A DNA stretch of 20,225 bases from Nitrolancea sp040255925 (GTDB taxonomy: Bacteria > Chloroflexota > Chloroflexia > Thermomicrobiales > Thermomicrobiaceae): the NCBI GenBank assembly GCA_040255925.1, contig JBDZVX010000039.1, positions 1 through 20,225 of the forward strand. Direction: 5' to 3'. This document shows positions 14,679 through 20,225 of this stretch, in pieces. Made by a program: the position numbers and the translations under genes. The notes under the pieces were generated by a model that was not told the DNA's origin, made no database searches, and saw only the letters and a program-made list of their open reading frames with translations. Within the stretch, counting starts at the first letter, position 1. Every line of letters begins with the position of its first letter.

Positions 14679-14915
14679 TTACCGGTGGCGCACCACTGCC
14701 GCTTCAGCCCCGCGAAGAATTCGGACATCGATTGCGATTGGCCCGGATGGGGTAACTTGTGTCCGCGGCAGGACATCGAACTCCACCCGGTCCCCGATTT
14801 CAACGTTCGGCGCGCCGCCAGCCGGGTAATAGGAGACATCCGCTCCGCCTTCATCCGGCCGGATGAAGGCAAATCGCTTTTTCTCATTCCAATACGTGAC
14901 GGTTCCTCGCCGCAT
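14679..14915 (-). CDS. Divergent cold-shock-domain protein
   Basis: A 78-residue protein with a cold-shock (CspA-type OB-fold) domain, presumably binding single-stranded RNA or DNA. It opens M-R-R-G-T-V-T-Y-W-N-E-K-K-R-F-A-F-I-R-P-D-E-G-G, aligning with the classic G-x-V-K-W-F-N-x-x-K-G-F-G-F-I-x-P-D. RNP1 is K-R-F-A-F-I (13-18) instead of K-G-F-G-F-I, and RNP2 is V-S-Y-Y (27-30) instead of V-F-V-H. The aromatic positions are therefore only partly kept. It continues V-E-I-G-D-R-V-E-F-D-V, as in the family. GAGGG lies seven bases before the ATG. It is divergently arranged with the ADP-ribosylglycohydrolase gene and followed by a hairpin terminator. Confidence 0.85.
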   Translation of the reverse strand: MRRGTVTYWNEKKRFAFIRPDEGGADVSYYPAGGAPNVEIGDRVEFDVLPRTQVTPSGPIAIDVRILRGAEAAVVRHR

Positions 14916-15010
14916 TTTCGTGCCCTCATCCGTTGATGTGTCCCGTAACGACCCACGCTTCCGTGAGCCGATTGTGCCCTATCCACCGAGGTTTCCGCCA
15001 CTCATTACGG

Positions 15011-15039
15011 TTTTCAAGGCGCCTACCATCTCGTATGCT
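15011..15039 (+). promoter_or_regulatory. Promoter of the ADP-ribosylglycohydrolase gene
   Basis: TTTTCA (15011-15016), a 17-base spacer, then TATGCT (15034-15039). Transcription would begin near 15046, about five bases before the ATG at 15051. No Shine-Dalgarno sequence precedes that ATG, which agrees with a leaderless mRNA. Confidence 0.55.
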
Positions 15040-15050
15040 TTAATCGCGTA

Positions 15051-16109
15051 ATGATTGATGACAAGGATCTCCACGAAGGCGAACAGGTGATCGACGAACA
15101 GACAACCCGAACCGTCCAGCCGAAAGACCGGTTCCTTGGATGCCTCCTCGGTCTCGGGATCGGTGACGCGCTCGGCATGCCGGTTGAAGGCTGGAGTCAC
15201 GAGCGGATCGAGACGACCCACGGCTGGATCACCGACTATCTCCCCAAAGTCGGCGAAGAGGGAACCCAGATCCTCGCGGCGGGAGAAATTACCGACGATA
15301 CCGAGATGGCGCTCTGTCACGTCGAGAGTTTGATCGCTGCCGGTGGCTACGTCGATCCCGAGACGACTGGGTTACGGTTCCTCCGGCTCTACCACGGTGA
15401 TAGCCGTAAATTCATGGGCCGGACGACGAAGCTGGCGTTGGAGCGCGCCGACGAGACCGGGGACTTTCAGAATGGCGCTGCCGGGGACTGGCCGGTCGGC
15501 AATGGTGTAGCCGCGCGCATCGCTCCACTTGGGCTGATGCATGCGCTGATCCGCTTGAATCCCGAGGTATTTACGCGTGATGTGATGCGCGCGGGACTGA
15601 TCACCCATTGCCATCCGGAGGCGCTGAACGGCGCGCTGGCGATGGCCTACGCGGTTCGCCTCTTGGCATCCGAAGAAGTGCCGCCGGAAGTGCTGTTCGA
15701 TGAGGTTCTGGCGTTCATCGATGAGGATGACGTCGCGCGGCGAATCCGCCTGGCCGAGAGCCTCGTCCGGTGCGGCGGTGACCGAGAACGGGATATCGCC
15801 AACCTCGCCCAGATCGGCACGTCGGGCTACGTGGCGGAATCGGTGGCCGCGGCGTTCTACTGCTTTGTCACCCATGCCGGCGATTTTGAGAGCGCGGTCT
15901 TAACCGCGGTCAACGCCGGCGGCGACACCGACACCATCGGCGCGATGACGGGAGCGCTGGCTGGCACCCACGTTGGCGCGTCCGCGATCCCAACACGGCT
16001 GGTCGATGGGCTGGAAGGCCGGATGTATATCCTGGTCGCAGGTCCGGGACTCTATCGGGCCGCCCAGCGCCGTGGCGGCCACTTCCTGCAACTCCACCGG
16101 CGCGACTAA
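15051..16109 (+). CDS. ADP-ribosylglycohydrolase family protein
   Basis: A 352-residue member of the ADP-ribosylglycohydrolase (DraG/ARH) family, which removes ADP-ribose from proteins or small molecules using two Mg2+ ions. The motifs are intact: G-C-L-L-G-L-G-I-G-D-A-L-G-M-P-V-E-G (30-47), the metal-binding I-T-D-D-T-E-M, N-G-V-A-A-R-I-A-P-L-G, and the C-terminal N-A-G-G-D-T-D-T-I-G-A-M-T-G-A-L-A-G with the second metal set. An acidic N-terminal 25 residues precede the domain. No nitrogenase or DraT gene is nearby, so the classical nitrogenase role is not supported, and the substrate is unknown. It has its own promoter. It converges on the Mur-ligase-like gene with a 43-base gap. Confidence 0.93.
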   Translation: MIDDKDLHEGEQVIDEQTTRTVQPKDRFLGCLLGLGIGDALGMPVEGWSHERIETTHGWITDYLPKVGEEGTQILAAGEITDDTEMALCHVESLIAAGGYVDPETTGLRFLRLYHGDSRKFMGRTTKLALERADETGDFQNGAAGDWPVGNGVAARIAPLGLMHALIRLNPEVFTRDVMRAGLITHCHPEALNGALAMAYAVRLLASEEVPPEVLFDEVLAFIDEDDVARRIRLAESLVRCGGDRERDIANLAQIGTSGYVAESVAAAFYCFVTHAGDFESAVLTAVNAGGDTDTIGAMTGALAGTHVGASAIPTRLVDGLEGRMYILVAGPGLYRAAQRRGGHFLQLHRRD

Positions 16110-16152
16110 CCGACAGTCGTTAGTCTCACGTGCGAGGGATGATTCGTCGACG

Positions 16153-17373
16153 CTAGCCGCGGAATCGCTCGATCGCGCCGACGGCGGTTGGGGCATCATC
16201 AGTGATCAGGAGGCATAGGTCGCCCTCCCCGATCATCTTCAGCGCGTGCTCGATCGCCTGATTCTCTCCAGGCATCGTCAACACCAGCGGCGGAATCTCA
16301 TTCTGCGCGATCCCGTCCATCAGCACGTCGATCAACGGACCATGCACATTTTGGCTGTGAAGGATGACAACGCCGCCAAGTCGCCCGAGCAGGCGCCCCG
16401 CCTCGGCAATCTGCGCACTCGGAAGATGAGAGAAGCAGCCGGAGACGACCACAGTGCGGCGTTTCGGCTGGTGCCGGATGCCACGGATCAACGACCGGAG
16501 CGTCCAGACCTGCCGGACTGAATCGAGCACGACGGTGCCACCCGAGACCGGGAGAATGTTGCAGCTTCCGGGCAGCCGGTCCGGCGTGGGGTTAAAATCG
16601 CGGACGGCTCGCCGGATGACGGAATCGGGCAGGTCGAGTGCGACCGCGAGCGCGACGGCACAGAGGAGGTTTTGCACCTGAAAAATCAGCGCGCCATCCA
16701 GCGCGAAATCGGCTTCGCCCACCGTGACAACCTCACGTAGGTCGAGCGCGTTGCCAACGACGATAGTGCCATCCTCCACCCAGACGCCGCAGCCCCCTTG
16801 TTCGAGATGACGCCGCATGAATGGATTTTCGCGATGGAGAGCGAATAGCACCACGTCGGCGACCGTCTCCTCGGCAGCGGCATAGACCGCCTGGTCATCG
16901 GCATTGAGCACCAGCAGCCCATCCGGCCGGACCGCGCGAGCGACGATCGATTGAGCGCGGGCGCCCTGAGCCGCCTCCGGGGAGATCAGGCACTCATCGT
17001 TGTTCCCGCAGAGGGTCGAAACCGCCGCCAAGGGGTAAACATGCTCGGGCAGTCCAACGGTCGCGACCATGGTCGTATCCAGTTCCTGGATCGCGACGTC
17101 TAGATCTCCGGTCGCCACCATCTCCAGTACTCGCGACCACGGGCCGAGCTCCCCTTCCTGGCGCTCCCCACGGACGTAGACTCCGGTGCTGCACCAGAGC
17201 CCGACGGAGCGACCGGAGGCCGTGAGCATCGTTTCGAGCAACCAGGCCACCGTCGATTTACCCCGCGTCCCGGCAACGGCTACCAACGGCAACGCCGGAC
17301 GGGAGATGCTCTGCCCTGCTTGGCTCCTCGAAATCTCGCTCAGCTTCACGTCGGCCATCAGTATCCCCTTCAT
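16153..17373 (-). CDS. Mur-ligase-like ATP-binding protein, motif-degenerate
   Basis: A 406-residue protein laid out like the Mur-ligase part of cyanophycin synthetase: P-loop G-T-R-G-K-S-T (35-41), T-G-V-Y-V-R-G-E-R-Q-E-G-E (63-75), A-V-R-P-D-G-L-L-V-L-N-A-D-D (147-160), then P-G-S-C-N (268-272) and a C-terminal Rossmann-like domain. Mur ligases add an amino acid or similar group using ATP. Here the usual N-x-x-x-D-H-L segment is replaced by L-C-G-N-N-D-E-C-L (121-129), and the C-terminal D-Y-A-H-N-P motif by D-S-V-R-Q-V-W (284-290). Its substrate is therefore unclear, and it may not be a ligase. An alternative start is the ATG at 17358 (M-A-D-V-K) with AAGGGG upstream. It lies 110 bases after rdgB on the same strand. 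Confidence 0.8.
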   Translation of the reverse strand: MKGILMADVKLSEISRSQAGQSISRPALPLVAVAGTRGKSTVAWLLETMLTASGRSVGLWCSTGVYVRGERQEGELGPWSRVLEMVATGDLDVAIQELDTTMVATVGLPEHVYPLAAVSTLCGNNDECLISPEAAQGARAQSIVARAVRPDGLLVLNADDQAVYAAAEETVADVVLFALHRENPFMRRHLEQGGCGVWVEDGTIVVGNALDLREVVTVGEADFALDGALIFQVQNLLCAVALAVALDLPDSVIRRAVRDFNPTPDRLPGSCNILPVSGGTVVLDSVRQVWTLRSLIRGIRHQPKRRTVVVSGCFSHLPSAQIAEAGRLLGRLGGVVILHSQNVHGPLIDVLMDGIAQNEIPPLVLTMPGENQAIEHALKMIGEGDLCLLITDDAPTAVGAIERFRG

Positions 17374-17483
17374 CGCTGGCTACCTTCATGGGAGCCAGGG
17401 GTGTCACCACCGTCAGCGTATCCGGCCTCTGACCATCTTCACTCGCCGGCGGTGCCCGGATCGATCGCCCAATTCACATCCCC

Positions 17484-18104
17484 CTATTCAGGGACAGGAT
17501 CAGACTCCTGGAGCAACGGGACGAGCTGCCCAGCCACCTTCCGTAATGCTTGCCCACGATGGCTGATCCGGTTCTTCTCATCCATCGTCAGCTCAGCCAT
17601 CGTCCGGCTGTATCCGGTCGGCTGGAACAACGAGTCGTACCCAAAACCTCCACTGCCACGGGCGATCTGAACAATTCTACCTTCGATGACACCCTCCGCG
17701 GCAAGCTCGGTGCCACCGGGAATCACGGCGGCCACCACCGACCGGAAGCGGGCGGTTCGCCGCTCCGGCGGGTTACCACGCAGCCGGTGCAGGAGGAGCG
17801 CGTTATTCTCCGCGTCGGTCGCCCGCTCGCCGGCAAAGCGCGCGGAACGAACGCCGGGCGCGCCTTCGAGGATATCCACCTCAAGGCCGGAATCGTCGGC
17901 AATCGCAATCAACCCAGTCTGAGCGGCCGCCGCGCGTGCCTTGAGGAACGCATTTTCGGCGAACGTCGTCCCGGTTTCCTCCGGCAGCGTGACCCCGGCC
18001 TCGTCCGCCGTGCGTAGCCGCACCCAATCGGGCAGGAGCCGCTGGAGTTCCGCCAGTTTACCCCGATTACTTGACGCCAGAACGATCTCCGCTTTCGACG
18101 ACAT
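17484..18104 (-). CDS. rdgB: Non-canonical purine NTP pyrophosphatase (RdgB/HAM1)
   Basis: A 206-residue HAM1/RdgB protein, which hydrolyses dITP, XTP and similar nucleotides to keep them out of DNA and RNA. Family motifs: L-A-S-S-N-R-G-K-L-A-E-L near the N-terminus, T-F-A-E-N-A-F-L-K-A, the active-site A-D-D-S-G-L-E-V, G-V-R-S-A-R-F-A-G, G-S-G-G-F-G-Y-D-S-L-F and the C-terminal S-H-R-G-Q-A-L. Length is normal. The ATG at 18104 follows GAGGAG closely and lies 11 bases after the tatD stop, so the two genes share a transcript with glmS. Confidence 0.96.
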   Translation of the reverse strand: MSSKAEIVLASSNRGKLAELQRLLPDWVRLRTADEAGVTLPEETGTTFAENAFLKARAAAAQTGLIAIADDSGLEVDILEGAPGVRSARFAGERATDAENNALLLHRLRGNPPERRTARFRSVVAAVIPGGTELAAEGVIEGRIVQIARGSGGFGYDSLFQPTGYSRTMAELTMDEKNRISHRGQALRKVAGQLVPLLQESDPVPE

Positions 18105-18115
18105 GCGACTCCTCG

Positions 18116-18910
18116 TTACCCCTCTCGCTCGGACGTGGCCGGACCCAGCCGGAACAGCCGCTCGGCGTTGGCCGTCGTGACCACGGCGACCTCTTCCACC
18201 GGGATGTCGCGCAGGGCCGCGATCCGCTCGGCGATCAGCCGGAGCCTGGCCGGCTCGTTCCGCTCGCCACGATGCGGGGACGGCGTCATGAACGGGGAGT
18301 CGGTCTCAAGGACGATCCGGTCGAGTGGTACCTGGCGCGCTACCTCATGTAACGCACGAGCCTTCTTGAACGTTACCGCGCCACCCAGCCCCAGGTTCAT
18401 TCCAAGATCGAGGCACTGCTTCGCGTACTCCAAATCTTCGGTAAAGCAGTGCATGACGCCCCGGTGAGGTGGATTGGTCGACCGGAGCACCTCCAGCACA
18501 TCGGCGGCCGCCTCACGCTGATGCACGATGAACGGCAATCCTCGCTCCCGCGCCAGCGCGATCTGCCACTTGAAGGCGCTCCGCTGCGCCTCGGGCGAGG
18601 CGGTCTTCCAGTGATAATCGATGCCGATTTCGCCGACGGCGCAGACGTCGCGTTCAGCAGTCAGCCGCTGGAGATCAGCCTGGATCTCATCGGAGAAGCG
18701 TTCCGCTTCCGTCGGATGGAGACCCACCGCGGCATAGGCACCGGGCACCCGCTCATGAAGCGCGAGCGCCGGCTCCCAGCGTTCCGGGGCAAATCCGACC
18801 ACGATGAACCGGTCGACACCCACCTCTCGCGCCCGTTCGAGCATCGCTTCCCGATCGGCGTTGAACGCGTCGAGATCAACGTGACAGTGGGTATCGATCA
18901 GCCGTATCAC
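18116..18910 (-). CDS. tatD: TatD family metal-dependent hydrolase (DNase)
   Basis: A 264-residue TatD-type TIM-barrel hydrolase, linked to 3'-5' DNA trimming and DNA repair; some members act as D-aminoacyl-tRNA deacylases. Metal ligands and motifs are in place: D-T-H-C-H-V-D-L-D-A-F, V-G-E-I-G-I-D-Y-H-W, F-I-V-H-Q-R-E-A, G-V-M-H-C-F-T-E and L-E-T-D-S-P-F-M-T-P. The start is GTG and overlaps the glmS stop by four bases (GTGA at 18910-18907), a sign of translational coupling. It is followed by rdgB after 11 bases. Confidence 0.95.
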   Translation of the reverse strand: MIRLIDTHCHVDLDAFNADREAMLERAREVGVDRFIVVGFAPERWEPALALHERVPGAYAAVGLHPTEAERFSDEIQADLQRLTAERDVCAVGEIGIDYHWKTASPEAQRSAFKWQIALARERGLPFIVHQREAAADVLEVLRSTNPPHRGVMHCFTEDLEYAKQCLDLGMNLGLGGAVTFKKARALHEVARQVPLDRIVLETDSPFMTPSPHRGERNEPARLRLIAERIAALRDIPVEEVAVVTTANAERLFRLGPATSEREG

Positions 18911-20225
18911 TTCACCGTCACACTCTTGGCGAGATTGCGCGGCTTATCCGGGTCAAGCCCGCGAAGCAACGCAAGGTGATAGCCCAGCAATTGGGCGGGG
19001 ATGACGTTGACCAGCGGCGAGCCGTCCCCAACATCGGCCACCGGGACGTGGATATCGAAGATCCGGTCATTCTCCGGTGAAATACCGATGATCTGACCGC
19101 CGCGGCTCCGCATCTCCATCGCACCGGAGAGAATATCGTCCCGCGTCTCATCCAGAGGCGAGAAGACGAAGCAGGGGGTTCCCGGCTCGACCAAGGCGAT
19201 GACACCGTGTTTGAGCTCACCGCCGGCGAACCCTTCCGCATGCATATAGCTCACTTCTTTGATCTTCAAGGCCGATTCGAGCGCTGTCGGATAGGACAAT
19301 CCACGCCCGATGATGTAGCAGTGGTCTCGTTCGGCGATCTCCTCAGCGATCCCCCGGATGCGGCTCACTGACTCGTCGGCCAGCGCGCGTTCCATGCCAT
19401 CAACCGTCTTCCAGAGGTGCTCACGCCCGACGTGCTCGCTGTCGTTGAGCGCGTGCGCGGTCAGCATCAGGATGGCGACTTTCGCGGTATAGGCTTTCGT
19501 GGAGAGGACGCACTGCTCCGGACCGGCGCCCAGAGGAATCGTGAAATCCGCCAGGCGGTCCAGCGTCGAGCCGATGACGTTGACGAGCGCTGCTACCTTC
19601 GCCCCCCGGCGCTTGGCGGCCAGGACGGCCTCGATGATATCGGCGGTCTCACCGCTCTGCGATAGGGCAACCACCAGGCTCCGGTCGGTCAGGAAGTGCT
19701 CCTGATATTTGAACTCCGAGCCGACCACGAAGTTGACGTGCCGGCGAGCGATCCGGGAGAAGAGATACGAGCCGGTCAAGGCGGCATAGCTGGCGGTGCC
19801 ACAGCCCACCAGGAATGTGCCGTAGGATTGGCGAATCAAGTTCGCGAACTCCCTGATCCGGTCTCCATATTCCCGGCCGATCGTCCAGAGGACGGAGGGC
19901 TGCTCGTAGATCTCCTTGACCATGAAATGCGGGTAGCCATTGAGCGAGGTGTCTCCGGCGCTGATCGTGAGCGGCTGGAACTCAACATCTTGCGGGATAC
20001 CAGTTGCCGTGTCCAGGAAGGACATCCCGTCCGGTCCAATGGTCACGATCTGGCCGTCTTCGAGATAATGGACCCGGTCGGCGTGGTCGATCAGCGCCAC
20101 GGCATCCGAGGCGATGAAAGAGCCCTCCGCGCCCATTCCGACCACCAACGGCGAAATGTTCTTCACGGCAGCCATCTGGCCGGTCACAGTATCCATCACG
20201 ATGATCGCGTTGAGTCCCCGGATTT
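18907..20225 (-). CDS. glmS: Glucosamine-6-phosphate synthase, C-terminal part (5' end outside window)
   Basis: GlmS makes glucosamine-6-phosphate from fructose-6-phosphate and glutamine, the first step to cell-wall amino sugars. The visible 439 codons hold the end of the glutaminase domain (S-P-L-V-V-G-M-G, I-A-S-D-A-V-A-L, V-Y/H-Y-L-E-D-G). Two SIS domains follow: the first has V-G-C-G-T-A-S-Y and A-L-S-Q-S-G-E-T-A-D, with S-T-K-A-Y-T-A; the second has A-L-K-I-K-E-V-S-Y and G-G-E-L-K-H-G. The protein ends in L-A-K-S-V-T-V-K, as the family does. The frame stays open through the right edge (I-R-G-L-N-A-I-I-V-M-D), so the catalytic N-terminal cysteine and any leader ribozyme are out of view. 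Confidence 0.96.
   Translation of the reverse strand, partial: IRGLNAIIVMDTVTGQMAAVKNISPLVVGMGAEGSFIASDAVALIDHADRVHYLEDGQIVTIGPDGMSFLDTATGIPQDVEFQPLTISAGDTSLNGYPHFMVKEIYEQPSVLWTIGREYGDRIREFANLIRQSYGTFLVGCGTASYAALTGSYLFSRIARRHVNFVVGSEFKYQEHFLTDRSLVVALSQSGETADIIEAVLAAKRRGAKVAALVNVIGSTLDRLADFTIPLGAGPEQCVLSTKAYTAKVAILMLTAHALNDSEHVGREHLWKTVDGMERALADESVSRIRGIAEEIAERDHCYIIGRGLSYPTALESALKIKEVSYMHAEGFAGGELKHGVIALVEPGTPCFVFSPLDETRDDILSGAMEMRSRGGQIIGISPENDRIFDIHVPVADVGDGSPLVNVIPAQLLGYHLALLRGLDPDKPRNLAKSVTVK

Noticed and set aside
14516..15001. 161-codon minus-strand frame over the cold-shock-domain gene
   Set aside because: It overlaps the recognisable cold-shock protein in another frame and shows no domain.

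Overview
The window is a GC-rich, densely packed bacterial chromosomal segment made almost entirely of housekeeping and metabolic genes. I see no transposase, integrase, phage gene, CRISPR array, tRNA or rRNA. Gene content and protein style (a formate-dehydrogenase-like NuoG, split TrkA proteins beside a Usp protein, a cyanophycin-synthetase-like stand-alone Mur ligase) suggest a Chloroflexota bacterium of the Thermomicrobia/Sphaerobacter type. That placement is inference from general resemblance, not from a search.

Layout: (1) 1-3037, minus strand: complex I subunits nuoG and nuoI, an intrinsic terminator, then the first 22 codons of a class II fumarase/aspartase running off the left edge. 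(2) 3038-3704: a 667-base stretch with no convincing gene, holding GC-rich hairpins. (3) 3705-7285, plus strand: a SnoaL-like protein with its own terminator, then gatB (tRNA amidotransferase) and gdhA (glutamate dehydrogenase), followed by tandem hairpins. (4) 7481-11946, minus strand: mnmG, a metallophosphoesterase, and a coupled usp-trkA-trkA group. (5) 12216-16109: a more accessory block with a membrane-anchored protein of unknown function, an NYN-domain (PIN-like nuclease) protein, a small coiled-coil protein, a divergent cold-shock-domain protein and an ADP-ribosylglycohydrolase. (6) 16153-20225, minus strand: glmS (incomplete at the right edge), tatD, rdgB and an unusual Mur-ligase-like gene, tightly packed and partly overlapping.

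The genes fit an aerobic heterotroph's core functions: respiratory electron input (NuoG/NuoI), TCA cycle (fumarase), nitrogen metabolism (GdhA, GlmS), tRNA charging and modification (GatB, MnmG), nucleotide and DNA quality control (RdgB, TatD) and K+/cation regulation (TrkA, Usp). Several promoters can be read directly. Those of mnmG and the ADP-ribosylglycohydrolase lie so close to the start codons that the mRNAs are probably nearly leaderless.

I did not find a clearly new biological system. The points most worth a second look are: the Mur-ligase-like protein that has lost most signature motifs except the P-loop; the NuoG that keeps a formate-dehydrogenase body without its catalytic residue or C-terminal domain; a strong terminator placed directly against the fumarase ribosome-binding site; a perfect palindrome flanked by direct repeats upstream of the NYN gene; and the small set of RNA- and ADP-ribose-related genes at 12.2-16.1 kb.
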